A stretch of 64,000 nt of DNA from Spirochaetaceae bacterium (GCA_020353535.1 CP070696.1:841497-905496); one strand, 5' to 3'. Counted from the first letter of the stretch, positions 18,226-27,241 are shown. Translations and numbers: made by a program. The notes: generated by a model not told the origin, from the sequence alone.

Positions 18226-19269
18226 TTGCTCATTCGCTACGGCACCAATCCAGACGGAAAACTAATCAAGAAGGCGGAAGTCTATACTGCGGAGGATCAT
18301 CGCATCGATCCGACTTTGATCGATCTGGACGCCCGCAGGATCATCCGACGGCTGCAGCGGGAAGGATTCAAGGCCTATATCGTAGGTGGGGCGGTGCGGG
18401 ATCTGCTGACTGGACTACAGCCCAAGGATTTCGATATCGCCACCGACGCTTTGCCCCGAAGACTTCGCAAGATCTTTCCCAATTCCAGAGTCATCGGCCG
18501 CAGATTCCGGCTCGTACACATTTACTCCGAGCGGGAGGGAAAGGGCAAGATCTTCGAAGTGAGCACCTTTCGCGCCAGTCAGCGCTCAGAGCATTCCAGG
18601 GGCACCTCGATATACGGTTCCGTGGAGGAGGATGTGTGGCGGAGAGATTTCACAGTGAACGCCCTCTACTACTGTCCGGAGCGAGGAATAATAATTGATT
18701 TTGTCGGCGGCTACAGGGATATTCAGGAAAAAAAGATCTGCCCTCTGATACCCGCTGACACCTCCTTCCGGGAAGATCCGGTGCGCATGATTCGCGGAAT
18801 CAAGTACGCCGAAATGACCGGTTTTCCTCTAGGCCCCGCGCTGACGGCGTCGATAAAACGGCATCGCCGCAGACTGAGCGGCTGCTCCGCGGCACGCCTG
18901 ACCGAAGAGCTCTACAAGATCCTCTCCAGTGGCCATTCCGCCGCTATTTTCCTGCAAAGCTATCGATTGAAGCTGCTGGAAGTCTTTTTCCCAACGCTGC
19001 ACGACCGCTGGCATTCGTTGGGCAGACGGCAGCTTCTCGAGAATCTACGAGCAAACCTGGATCTTTTGGACCGGCATGTAAAAAAGGACACCCTCAGCCG
19101 GGGTTCGATGCTGGGGTATTTAATGCGCAGCTTCAACAAACGTTGGGACCCGAGTACCGATGTGGAGCAGGTGATGGTATGGATTCAGGAGAGCTGCAAA
19201 CCCCTGATACCCTCCCGCAAGGAGTGTCAGAGAGCGGCTACGCTACTGCTTCGCTGGACTACTGCATGA
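18226..19269 (+). CDS. pcnB: Poly(A) polymerase / tRNA nucleotidyltransferase family protein
   Basis: Class II nucleotidyltransferase. The head domain is clear: KAYIVGGAVRDLLTG, catalytic DFDIATDA, GRRFRLVHI and DVWRRDFTVNALYY, then REDPVRMIRGIKYAE. A helical neck and body complete the protein. The frame is open back to 17896, but family similarity begins at LLIRYGTNPDGKLIKKAEVYT. The promoter at 18158-18186 also places the start late, so TTG 18226 is preferred; TTG 18202/18205 or ATG 18085 remain possible. PcnB and CCA-adding enzymes are hard to separate by eye. Both tRNAs here lack CCA, so a CCA-adding enzyme must exist somewhere. It overlaps the convergent gene by 11 bases. Confidence 0.85.
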   Translation: MLIRYGTNPDGKLIKKAEVYTAEDHRIDPTLIDLDARRIIRRLQREGFKAYIVGGAVRDLLTGLQPKDFDIATDALPRRLRKIFPNSRVIGRRFRLVHIYSEREGKGKIFEVSTFRASQRSEHSRGTSIYGSVEEDVWRRDFTVNALYYCPERGIIIDFVGGYRDIQEKKICPLIPADTSFREDPVRMIRGIKYAEMTGFPLGPALTASIKRHRRRLSGCSAARLTEELYKILSSGHSAAIFLQSYRLKLLEVFFPTLHDRWHSLGRRQLLENLRANLDLLDRHVKKDTLSRGSMLGYLMRSFNKRWDPSTDVEQVMVWIQESCKPLIPSRKECQRAATLLLRWTTA

Positions 19270-20467
19270 CCTCTATGCGCTGCAGCAGCGATTCGGCCTT
19301 TTCACGGTAGGAGTCTGCATCCAGCTCTTTGGCCTTGAGCAGATATTCCCGCGCCTGATCGTATCGCTGGTCGGCGAAGAAGTTTACTCCCAGCGCATAG
19401 TGGATGAGTGCGGCATCGATGCCCAGCTCTTGGGCACGATTGTAGAACGAGTGGGCGACCTCATACGCCTTTTCCTGATAGGCGATCAAACCAAGGTAGT
19501 AATACGGGATATAGTTGTCGCTGCGAAGCTTTAGAGCCTCTTCGAAGCTCGAGCGGGCGGTTGAGAAATCCTCCATCCCGTATTGATCCACACCCAGGCG
19601 GACCAGATCATTGAAGGTCATCAGCGAGGCGATATAGGACTCGAAAGAGCTCTGCAACTCCACCAGATCGACCCAGCGAAACGCTTTTTCCAGGACATTC
19701 CGGGAGTTCGCGCCCAGAGTCGAGCCTTCCGCCAGGACGGCCAGGCTTTCCCACAGAATTCTGTTATGCTTCCTCTCCGGGCTTTGATGAAGAAAGTGGA
19801 CCAATCCCCAGGCGCTGGGGTAGAAGATTTCGATCCGCGCTTGCGCCTGTTCCTTGGTGATGAGAAGCAGATCGCCGAGGGTCAGTTCACCCATGATTTC
19901 TTCGCTGGCGAGCAAGTTTTTAAGAGATTCAAGCCAGGCGTAGTTCGCCTTCCAGCTGAAACTCTCGGTCATCGGATCGTACTGGGCGTATTCCAGAAAG
20001 GTTGCCATTCCCTCCTCGATCCACAGGGGAGCTGCAGGCACGAAGGCGGAAAGGAACTGAATGAATCCGTAGTGAAGCAGCGACGGGTTGAAATCGCTTT
20101 CCTCCCTCTGGAAACCGACGAGTTCGCTGCGGCCGGGATCACTGTATGAGATATAGACGAAGTCCGAGCGTGTTTCTGAAATCAGTCGATTGAGATAGCT
20201 ATCGTAGTCCTTCTTGTCGCTGAAAATCCGTACGCGCAGTGGAAGCGCCAGACGGTCCAGATCGAAGTGCAGGTACTCGTTGTACAGCTTCAAGGCCGCT
20301 TCCAGCTTGCGGGCGATCTCCATGGCTGCCGTGACGCTCGAATCGGAAGTCACCCGATAGTGCTTGCTTGACCAGCTGAAAGTATCCAGTTGCTGACAGG
20401 GCACCTGAGTTGCGCAAAAACACAAAACCACGCCGCATACTGCGGCAATAAGGCGAGATGATTTCAT
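19259..20467 (-). CDS. Exported DUF1570-like (degenerate peptidase) protein with TPRs
   Basis: The signal peptide is MKSSRLIAAVCGVVLCFCA. Residues about 30-280 resemble the gluzincin-like DUF1570/peptidase-MA domain: the later motif LWIEEGMATFLEYAQ is typical. The expected HExxH is instead LLHYGFIQF, so the catalytic Glu and second His are absent and peptidase activity is unlikely. TPR repeats fill residues about 290-400 (YIPYYYLGLIAYQEKAYEVA, ALIHYALGVNFFADQRYDQA). A periplasmic binding or scaffold role is inferred. It is the last gene of the minus-strand cluster, 53 bases after the AI-2E gene. Confidence 0.75.
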   Translation of the reverse strand: MKSSRLIAAVCGVVLCFCATQVPCQQLDTFSWSSKHYRVTSDSSVTAAMEIARKLEAALKLYNEYLHFDLDRLALPLRVRIFSDKKDYDSYLNRLISETRSDFVYISYSDPGRSELVGFQREESDFNPSLLHYGFIQFLSAFVPAAPLWIEEGMATFLEYAQYDPMTESFSWKANYAWLESLKNLLASEEIMGELTLGDLLLITKEQAQARIEIFYPSAWGLVHFLHQSPERKHNRILWESLAVLAEGSTLGANSRNVLEKAFRWVDLVELQSSFESYIASLMTFNDLVRLGVDQYGMEDFSTARSSFEEALKLRSDNYIPYYYLGLIAYQEKAYEVAHSFYNRAQELGIDAALIHYALGVNFFADQRYDQAREYLLKAKELDADSYREKAESLLQRIEVMQ

Positions 20468-20520
20468 AGCGCTCCCACGTCACCGTGATTTTAAGTCCTC
20501 ATCCGCGGGATGTCAAATCA

Positions 20521-21603
20521 TTATTTTTTTTGATTCTTGCGACGGGACTTGCGTCGGCGGGGCATTTTTTCCAGCAGCCTGGCGACGGGACGCAAACTCG
20601 GGATATCCTCCATCACGATCTTTATAGACGTGGTCATGGGAATGGCCAGCAACACGCCGGGGACTCCCCAGAACCATCCCCAGAAGAACAAAGCGAAAAA
20701 AACGACGGGAATAGTGATTCTCAGACCCGATCCCACCAGATTGGGTTCTAACAGCTGAGCCACCAAATTCTGCAGGATTACCAGGATGAGGAGGATCCAC
20801 AAGGCCTTGCCAATGGAAGCGAACTGCACCAGGGCGATCAAAACAGGCAGCACCACGGCGAACAGCGACCCGAGATAGGGAATGAAATTGAGAACGAAGG
20901 TGATAAATCCGAGAACAATGGCGAATTCCACGTTGAAAAGCGCCAGAACGAGCCCGCTGGATACGCCGATGATCATGCTCACGAAGCTCTTGATTCCCAC
21001 ATACTTGCGCAGATCCTTGTCGATGTGAACGAGTACCATGACCAGTCTCTTGGCCTCTTTGCGGGGAAAGCTACGCAGCAGTTTTCGCGTCGCCGTGTAT
21101 TTGCTGGTAAGAATCAAAAGGGAGAAGATAAACACTAAAAAGAAATCCGCCGCCAGATTGGCCATGGACCTGACCGTTGAAAACACCAGGGGGCCGATTT
21201 GGATTCTTTTCAGTTCATCGAGAGTCCGCAGTTCGAAAAAGTCGTTTGTCAGCCGTTGGAACCGGGCAACCGCCTCAGTGAGCATATTCACGAAGGCTGT
21301 CTGATAGCTTGGAATCTTTCTGGCAAAGTCGAGGGTGTTGTCATAGAGGACGTAGCCGAACACGGAAAAGGCACCCAGAAAGAGAATGCCGGCGATGATC
21401 ACGGCCAGAACTACTGGCACCCGGAGTCGGCGCAGAAAGGCCACCAGCGGATCCATGAAGTAGGCGAGGAAGGCCGCGATGAGCACGGGAATGAAGACCG
21501 ATCGGGCCAGTCGCAGAATAACGCCCGCGATAAGGATGGTAATAAGAGTAAGAAGGATATTACTCGTTACCCGTCTGTCTGGACCTTTTGGATACTCTGC
21601 CAA
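20521..21603 (-). CDS. AI-2E family transporter (PerM/YhhT-like)
   Basis: A polytopic membrane protein of 360 residues with about eight hydrophobic segments. The start TTG 21603 has an excellent ribosome site (AGAGGTGA, 9 bases away) although it lies 44 bases inside the upstream gene; no later start fits. Family-like features are the N-terminal paired helices with FLAYFMDPLVAFLRRLRVP, the central soluble stretch, and VLNFIPYLGSLFAVVLPVLIAL. Members have been tied to autoinducer-2 export or sodium/proton exchange; the substrate here is unknown. The C-terminus is strongly basic (MPRRRKSRRKNQKK). Confidence 0.87.
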   Translation of the reverse strand: MAEYPKGPDRRVTSNILLTLITILIAGVILRLARSVFIPVLIAAFLAYFMDPLVAFLRRLRVPVVLAVIIAGILFLGAFSVFGYVLYDNTLDFARKIPSYQTAFVNMLTEAVARFQRLTNDFFELRTLDELKRIQIGPLVFSTVRSMANLAADFFLVFIFSLLILTSKYTATRKLLRSFPRKEAKRLVMVLVHIDKDLRKYVGIKSFVSMIIGVSSGLVLALFNVEFAIVLGFITFVLNFIPYLGSLFAVVLPVLIALVQFASIGKALWILLILVILQNLVAQLLEPNLVGSGLRITIPVVFFALFFWGWFWGVPGVLLAIPMTTSIKIVMEDIPSLRPVARLLEKMPRRRKSRRKNQKK

Positions 21604-22453
21604 TCGTTACGTTCACCTCTCTGAGGATGATTCCTGTAAAACTCTCGATATTCTTCGCGATGTACTCCTGCAGCTCGTACATAGGTGCTGCCGCCTGTCC
21701 CCGCAAGGGTATGTTCAGCACGACCTCCAGGCCGTAGTCCATACGCTCCCGATCGACGATTACCTTCTCCACGGCCATCGAGCTGTCGAACTCCTGAACG
21801 CAGTGGATCACCATCTGTGTCAAGGCCGCCTCTGAGATGCTGACACTACCCCGACTGGTATACTCCGGTCGCACGACGGTTTTCTCGATTATATTCCCGG
21901 ATTTGAGGGGCTGGAAGCGACGCTTGAAGAAGATCTTCATCGAATCGAGAAAGATGTGCGGGTAGTTGCGTTTAACCTCCAAGGCGGGGACGGGAATGAT
22001 GTGCTTGCCCTCGGAGTTGCGGGAACGGATGGCCGCGGTGATCTCCTCTCGGGAAGCGACATCCTCGATTTGGAGGATTTTCGAAAGGTGGGGAAGCTGA
22101 AGCCGCTTGGCGATTTTCCTGACCATTTTCTCAGAGGTGCCGATTACCAGAATTCGCTTGAAAGGCTGTTTGCTGAGGATCTGACGGACGCTCTCGGCAT
22201 GTTTGTCATCCGCAAATAAAGCGGTACCGATAGCCGCCAGGATGCCCTTCTCCTTTTTAGCCGAGCGTCCTGCCAGGATCTTCTGATCCCGAATCAGCAG
22301 CCCGTCATCGATGATCATCTCGATGCCGTATTTTTCCGCAACCAGTTTAGCCCGAAAGCTCTTTCCGGTACCGCTTCCCCCAACCAGGGCGAATACCCGC
22401 ACTCCCCGAAGGGCATATACCAGGTGATAGTATAGATTCTTGAATAGGGACAT
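21560..22453 (-). CDS. P-loop NTPase with C-terminal Asp23/Gls24-like domain
   Basis: A 297-residue cytoplasmic protein. Residues 24-32 form a Walker A loop (VGGSGTGKS) in a domain with IIDDGLLIRDQK and ILVIGTSEKMVRKIA, kinase- or ATPase-like. The C-terminal 100 residues (SVSISEAALTQMVIHCV to VNVTIGRV) resemble Asp23/Gls24 alkaline-shock proteins. ATG 22453 is chosen because a promoter at 22507-22479 lies just upstream; an upstream TTG is part of that promoter. I know of no named family with this architecture. It sits between HTH-EIIA and the AI-2E gene. Confidence 0.7.
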   Translation of the reverse strand: MSLFKNLYYHLVYALRGVRVFALVGGSGTGKSFRAKLVAEKYGIEMIIDDGLLIRDQKILAGRSAKKEKGILAAIGTALFADDKHAESVRQILSKQPFKRILVIGTSEKMVRKIAKRLQLPHLSKILQIEDVASREEITAAIRSRNSEGKHIIPVPALEVKRNYPHIFLDSMKIFFKRRFQPLKSGNIIEKTVVRPEYTSRGSVSISEAALTQMVIHCVQEFDSSMAVEKVIVDRERMDYGLEVVLNIPLRGQAAAPMYELQEYIAKNIESFTGIILREVNVTIGRVSKRSRQTGNE

Positions 22454-22478
22454 TACCTTGAAGCTATTTCTAAAAGTG

Positions 22479-22507
22479 AGTGTATTGCCATGCAACCACG
22501 ATGTCAA
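22479..22507 (-). promoter_or_regulatory. Internal promoter overlapping the HTH-EIIA stop codon
   Basis: TTGACA (22507-22502), an exact 17-base spacer, and TACACT (22484-22479). The -35 contains the TGA stop of the upstream gene. The start near 22472 leaves a leader of about 20 bases before ATG 22453, which has AAGG close by. Confidence 0.6.
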
Positions 22508-23181
22508 TGATCGAGCAGAATGCTCACAACCTGATGCGGATTTCGAGCCACTTTCAGTGATTCGACGAGCTCGGGGCGCCGAAATATCAGTGCAAGCTCG
22601 GCAATGATCTTGAGATGCAGTAGTACTTGATTTGCACAGATCAGGAAGAACAGAAATGTCGGCTGGCCGTCCAGGGAGTTGAAATCAACGCCGTCCCGGG
22701 ACACCCCGACTACGATCCGCGGCTCCACCACCGGACACTCTTCCGGTTTTCGGGCATGGGGAATGGCAATTCCCGGGAAAATAGCGGTGGACACCATTTC
22801 CTCCCGTTCGACGAGCTTTTCAACGAAGTCTCCGGAATTGTTCAGCAGTTGTTCCCGGACCAGTGGCTCGGTGAGAAGCCGCAAGACGCCCTCCAGCCCG
22901 AGGTCCTCTATATCCAGGCGAACCAGCTGCGGGCGGATCAGAGCGGACAGGGGTACGGGCAGTTTCTCCGATTCGATTAGAGTCTTAAGCTCCCTGTCGG
23001 GCAGGGACTTCATCCTACCGATCAACCAGTCGTCGACGACGGAGCGCATGAAGCGCCACTGACTGGCGACTTTGGTGGCGGGAATATCGCCCTGCCGGGC
23101 CATACGCACAAGGGAGCGCTTGGCCACCTTTAGATAATCCGCCATTTCTGCCAGGGTCATAATTTTGCCGTCGCCGTCCAT
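22504..23181 (-). CDS. Excisionase-type HTH fused to PTS EIIA (PtsN-like)
   Basis: Residues about 6-60 form a MerR/excisionase-like helix-turn-helix (MTLAEMADYLKVAKRSLVRM, then SQWRFMRSVVDDWL). Residues about 85-225 are a fructose/nitrogen-type EIIA domain whose phospho-acceptor His lies in PGIAIPHARKPEE, followed by RIVVGVSRDGVDFNSLDG. This suggests a PTS-responsive regulator rather than a sugar-uptake subunit; no EIIB or EIIC is nearby. The frame is open to 23400, but ATG 23181 or 23160 fits the domain. It is the first gene of the minus-strand cluster, divergent from the Rnf-linked membrane gene. Confidence 0.8.
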   Translation of the reverse strand: MDGDGKIMTLAEMADYLKVAKRSLVRMARQGDIPATKVASQWRFMRSVVDDWLIGRMKSLPDRELKTLIESEKLPVPLSALIRPQLVRLDIEDLGLEGVLRLLTEPLVREQLLNNSGDFVEKLVEREEMVSTAIFPGIAIPHARKPEECPVVEPRIVVGVSRDGVDFNSLDGQPTFLFFLICANQVLLHLKIIAELALIFRRPELVESLKVARNPHQVVSILLDH

Positions 23182-23275
23182 GTTCGGGAGATATGATATT
23201 ACTTTTCTCCATTCCCGTCCATCTTGACAAACCGACTCTGCGTTGGAGAAACTACAACATCTGACACCTTGAACT

Positions 23276-24826
23276 ATGGTTTTCTCTCGAGCGCGGGTTA
23301 TTCTGTTTTGCAGTGTTCTGCTTACCTCTGTGCTACTCATGTTGTCCATTTCTCTGCTGGCGATTGCTCCGGAGCGGATCGGCCATCGGACCTGGAACAA
23401 GCACTATACCCTCTATATCGAGGAAGGTGACGGTGCAGAACAGCTGGTACGGCAGCTCGCCGACAGTGGCAAATTCCAGGGAGTCGTTTCCAGATATACG
23501 ACAGAGATCAGCTTCAATACATTTGCCGGTTTTTCCTCGATCCCCGTCAACCGTATTCCCAGCCGTCTAGACTCACTCGATCCCCGCTTCGATCCGTATA
23601 TGCGGCGTATCCCGATGCTCTTTTCTGTGGAAAGCGATGGACCATGGGAGGTTGCATATCTACGCGCCGACACAAATGTGGTGTCGATCTACCTCTACCT
23701 GCGGAGGGTATGCAGACAAACAGCCCTTCGCTGGCGTCTGATCGACTTCGATCCGTTAGGCACCACGATCCGTGTTCTGATATGGGTGGTGTACCTGGTT
23801 GTCGTCGCTCGCCTGAGCTCCAACGCACCCGTCCGACTGGCCGTGCTGTTGGCCTCGCTGCCCTGGCTGGTTCTTGTTGCCCTGTCTGATTTTTCGGCTC
23901 TGCTTGCCTTTTTCCTCCTGGTGCCCGCCTGGCTGCATCTATTCGAGCTGCTCCGTGAGCACTGGTACGATCGTTCCCTCTTTGGCAGGCCCGAATCGGT
24001 TTTGCTCGTTTCCAGACCGATCGTGGCCCTGGCAGTGGCGGTGGGACTGGGGATTCTGGTTCGTGTCCCCAAGCCGATCGGGGGTCTGTTGTTGTCGATG
24101 GCTGGCACGGTACCGGCCACCGCACTCTTGTATTGCCTGATCAACATTCAGGATTCTAGCCGTGCCCATCAGCCGTTTCGGGCCCAGCCCATACTGAAGC
24201 GATTCCGACTGCGCCGCACCTCGATTTTTCCGGCGATCTCCCCGTATGTTCTGCTCGCATTGATTGTCCTCTGCTCCTATCCTCTGCTTCGATTGGCAGC
24301 GGGCCTGTCCGGACCATCAGTTGAGGCGATCAGGATGCAGCCGATCGGCGATAAGAGAGCCTCCCTGTCCTGGAGTTCCCTGACTGCCCTCGATAAGTAT
24401 ACAAATCCAGACGGTATTCCCAATTTAGCCGACTACCTAACGCATCGTGCCTACCAGGAATGCCTGATATTCGGGCGCCCATATGAGTTCCCGACAATGG
24501 GAGAGCGAATTCTCGTATCCGAGTACCGCATAGATGAGGGCAACGGTCGGGTGCATAAAACCTTTCGCGTCGTGAAACAGTTCAAAGAATCGTGGCTCAA
24601 TGAAACCGTAAAAGCATCGCTTCCCGGCAGCGAGGCTAGGTTGCTTGCGGACCAGGGATTTGCTGGTACTGTGGAAATGACCGCCGCCGCCGACCCTGCG
24701 GTCCGCTACGGCATCTCTGGAATAGCGATCCTCCTTTTTTTGTTCCAATTTCTCGTTCCACGCCATTTTAATTTGACAGCTTCCGTATTGTATGCTACTA
24801 AAAATCTGACTCTGAGGAGGCACTGA
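23276..24826 (+). CDS. Polytopic membrane protein of unknown function, first gene before rnf
   Basis: A 516-residue membrane protein. One hydrophobic helix (about residues 8-30) precedes a non-membrane domain of about 130 residues. A block of roughly seven helices covers about 160-340, then comes a second soluble domain (about 350-480) and a final helix near 490-505. No motif I recognise. Its stop lies 8 bases before rnfC, and the AGGAGG near its end may serve rnfC, so it is probably the first gene of the Rnf operon. It could be an accessory or assembly factor; this is only inferred from position. Confidence 0.75.
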   Translation: MVFSRARVILFCSVLLTSVLLMLSISLLAIAPERIGHRTWNKHYTLYIEEGDGAEQLVRQLADSGKFQGVVSRYTTEISFNTFAGFSSIPVNRIPSRLDSLDPRFDPYMRRIPMLFSVESDGPWEVAYLRADTNVVSIYLYLRRVCRQTALRWRLIDFDPLGTTIRVLIWVVYLVVVARLSSNAPVRLAVLLASLPWLVLVALSDFSALLAFFLLVPAWLHLFELLREHWYDRSLFGRPESVLLVSRPIVALAVAVGLGILVRVPKPIGGLLLSMAGTVPATALLYCLINIQDSSRAHQPFRAQPILKRFRLRRTSIFPAISPYVLLALIVLCSYPLLRLAAGLSGPSVEAIRMQPIGDKRASLSWSSLTALDKYTNPDGIPNLADYLTHRAYQECLIFGRPYEFPTMGERILVSEYRIDEGNGRVHKTFRVVKQFKESWLNETVKASLPGSEARLLADQGFAGTVEMTAAADPAVRYGISGIAILLFLFQFLVPRHFNLTASVLYATKNLTLRRH

Positions 24827-24834
24827 CCAGCGAT

Positions 24835-26154
24835 ATGGCTTTGAAGCTAAGAACCTTCGGGAGGGGTGGTGTTCATCCCCATGATTTCAAGTCTTTCTCA
24901 AATGATATTCCCATACGAAACGCGGCGATTCCACCTGAAGCTGTGATTCCTCTTCAGCAGCACATGGGAGCGCCGGCGGAGTGTCTGGTCGAACCGGGGG
25001 ACGAAGTACGGGAGGGGATGCTCATAGGCAAGGCTCCCGGTGTGTTCTCGGCAAATGTACACGCCTCGATCCCCGGCAAGGTCAAGGAGATTCGGGATAT
25101 CTACCTGGCCACAGGCATGCGCAGCAAAGCCGTGGTAGTGGAGTTCGAGGGGGAGTTCGAGCGGGGCGGAAACGGGGACGTCCAATGGCGTGATATGGAC
25201 TCCAAGGAGCTTCTGGAGACAATTCGGGATCGGGGGATCGTCGGAATGGGGGGGGCGACCTTTCCCACTCCGATTAAATTCACGACCAGGGAGGGCAATC
25301 CCGTCGAATACTTTGTGATCAACGGTGTCGAGTGTGAACCCTTTCTGACTGCAGACCATCGACTCATGCTGGAAAAAACAGAACAGGTGCTGACGGGCAT
25401 AGAGATCGTCCGCCGTATCCTCTCTCCTCGCCTGGTTTTGATCGGGGTGGAGGAAAACAAACCTGACGCCATCGAGGCTCTGCAAGAACAGATCGCCCTC
25501 GAAAATCTGGACATTGAGGTTGTGGCCCTGAAGACCCGTTATCCCCAGGGCGATGAGAAACAGCTGTTGAAAGCCCTTATCGGACGGGAGGTCCCCTCCG
25601 GCGGTCTTCCCCTGGACATCGGAGCTGTGGTCTCCAACGTAGGTACGGTTTATGCAATCTACGAAGCCGTGGCTTTAGCAAAACCCCTGATCGAACGGAT
25701 CGTGACCGTCACCGGACCGGTGCTCAAAAATCCCGCGAACTTCAAGGCGCGGATCGGAACTCCGGTGGGCAATCTTTTGGAGGAGTGCGGTGGTTTTTCC
25801 GGCGTCCCCGGAAAGATAGTAGCCGGAGGGCCGATGATGGGTTTTGCCCTGGCCGATCCGGGCGTGCCGGTGGTCAAGGGAACCTCCGGAATCCTGGCGC
25901 TCTCCGAAAGACAGTCCAGAGCGGTGCTCCAGACCCCCTGCATCGGCTGTGGGCGCTGCATCGCAGCCTGTCCATTTGGCCTGAGCCCGACGATCCTGTA
26001 CAAGTGGATCGAACATCGGGAGTACGCCGAGGCGATGAGCGCCGGATTGATGGACTGTAAAGAATGCGGTTGCTGCGGCTATGTTTGTCCGGCGCGTATT
26101 CCCCTCGTGCAGGGCATGAAGCTGGGAAAACTCATGGGACGGAAGAAGGGCTAA
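24835..26154 (+). CDS. rnfC: Rnf electron transport complex subunit C
   Basis: Peripheral NADH-binding subunit of the Rnf ferredoxin:NAD+ oxidoreductase, which couples electron flow to Na+ or H+ pumping. The barrel-sandwich N-terminus begins LKLRTFGRGGVHP, the nucleotide/flavin-binding core contains RGIVGMGGATFPTPIKF and GVECEPFLTADHRLM, and the C-terminus binds two 4Fe-4S clusters (CIGCGRCIAACP and CKECGCCGYVCP). At 439 residues it is normal length. First of six rnf genes in the order C-D-G-E-A-B. Confidence 0.97.
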   Translation: MALKLRTFGRGGVHPHDFKSFSNDIPIRNAAIPPEAVIPLQQHMGAPAECLVEPGDEVREGMLIGKAPGVFSANVHASIPGKVKEIRDIYLATGMRSKAVVVEFEGEFERGGNGDVQWRDMDSKELLETIRDRGIVGMGGATFPTPIKFTTREGNPVEYFVINGVECEPFLTADHRLMLEKTEQVLTGIEIVRRILSPRLVLIGVEENKPDAIEALQEQIALENLDIEVVALKTRYPQGDEKQLLKALIGREVPSGGLPLDIGAVVSNVGTVYAIYEAVALAKPLIERIVTVTGPVLKNPANFKARIGTPVGNLLEECGGFSGVPGKIVAGGPMMGFALADPGVPVVKGTSGILALSERQSRAVLQTPCIGCGRCIAACPFGLSPTILYKWIEHREYAEAMSAGLMDCKECGCCGYVCPARIPLVQGMKLGKLMGRKKG

Positions 26155-26158
26155 AGCC

Positions 26159-27241
26159 ATGGCGGATGTCACTACAAATTGGAGCGCTCGGGTCACTGTA
26201 TCTCCTCACCTTCATGAAGGAAGCACCACCGCCGGGATTATGATCAGTGTGATCGTGTGCCTTCTTCCCGCCGGTATATGGGGCGTATTTCTGTTCGGGT
26301 TGCACTCGCTGTACGTGGTTCTGGCCTCGATTGCTGCCAGCGTTTTGACGGAGTTTGTCATCACCCGCTTACAGGGCCGCTTCACCCTGAATGACTGGAG
26401 CGCCGTTGTAACCGGCCTCCTGATCGGATACAACATGCCTCCTGCGGTCCCTGTCTACGTTCCCGTGATTGCCTCGGTGTTCGCCATTGCGGTGGTGAAG
26501 ATGGCTTTCGGAGGTCTGGGGCGAAATTGGATGAATCCGGCGCTTGCCGGCCGTGTATTCGTTACCTTCTCCTGGACCGGATTAATGACCACCTGGAAAA
26601 CTCCTCTGAGCTGGGGAGCGGACGCGGTGACCAGCGCCACGGCGCTGGGCTTCGTGAAAGCGGGTTTGGTGGATTTCGAGGGAGCGGTCCGGGGACCGGT
26701 GGAGTTTCTGGCCTCGAAAGGCTATCCCATTGGCAACCTGCCGGCGTTCTTGGCCCCTCTGGGCCGCTTGTTCCCGGGACGCTACGGAGCTCTGTTTCTC
26801 GGCAATATACCGGGATGCATCGGCGAGGTTTCCGCGCTGCTGCTGCTTCTGGGAAGTGTGTATCTGTTTGTCAAGAAAATCATAACCTGGGAGATTCCAG
26901 TTTCCTATATCGGATCCTTCGCCCTGCTGATCTGGTTTCTCGGGGGCAGACCCTTCGGAGGGGGAGTGTTCACGGGGGATGTGCTATTCCATCTGCTATC
27001 CGGTGGAATGATGCTCGGCGCTCTGTACATGGCAACCGATATGGTCAGCTCTCCCCTGACCCGCAACGGGATGATCATCTACGGTGTGGGAGCGGGATTG
27101 CTGACCTTCCTGATCCGCATCTATGGGTCATTCCCGGAAGGGGTTTCCCTGGCCATCATCATCATGAATATGTTTGTTCCGCTGATCAACCGCGTTACCG
27201 GCCCGGTTGTCTTCGGCTACGTCAAGGAAGTTAAGCAATGA
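26159..27241 (+). CDS. rnfD: Rnf complex subunit D
   Basis: Integral membrane flavoprotein subunit, 360 residues with about nine hydrophobic helices. It carries GLGRNWMNPALAGRVFVTFSW and the expected covalent-FMN Thr region in DAVTSATALGF. A cytosolic or periplasmic loop with GNIPGCIGEVSALLLLLG and the C-terminal ATDMVSSPLTRNGMIIYG are family features. It starts 4 bases after rnfC and overlaps rnfG by ATGA. Confidence 0.96.
   Translation: MADVTTNWSARVTVSPHLHEGSTTAGIMISVIVCLLPAGIWGVFLFGLHSLYVVLASIAASVLTEFVITRLQGRFTLNDWSAVVTGLLIGYNMPPAVPVYVPVIASVFAIAVVKMAFGGLGRNWMNPALAGRVFVTFSWTGLMTTWKTPLSWGADAVTSATALGFVKAGLVDFEGAVRGPVEFLASKGYPIGNLPAFLAPLGRLFPGRYGALFLGNIPGCIGEVSALLLLLGSVYLFVKKIITWEIPVSYIGSFALLIWFLGGRPFGGGVFTGDVLFHLLSGGMMLGALYMATDMVSSPLTRNGMIIYGVGAGLLTFLIRIYGSFPEGVSLAIIIMNMFVPLINRVTGPVVFGYVKEVKQ

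Noticed and set aside
23224..23258. TTGACA upstream of the unknown Rnf-linked gene as a promoter
   Set aside because: The nearest -10-like box (TACAAC) is 23 bases away, too far for sigma-70.
23547..24125. Long antisense open frame within the unknown membrane protein gene
   Set aside because: Its composition is low-complexity Pro/Arg/Ser and it has no start signal; the plus-strand frame has clear membrane helices.
26527..27234. A 235-codon open frame inside rnfD
   Set aside because: It lies in another frame of a well-supported membrane subunit and shows the Arg/Gly/Pro-rich composition of GC-rich shadow frames.
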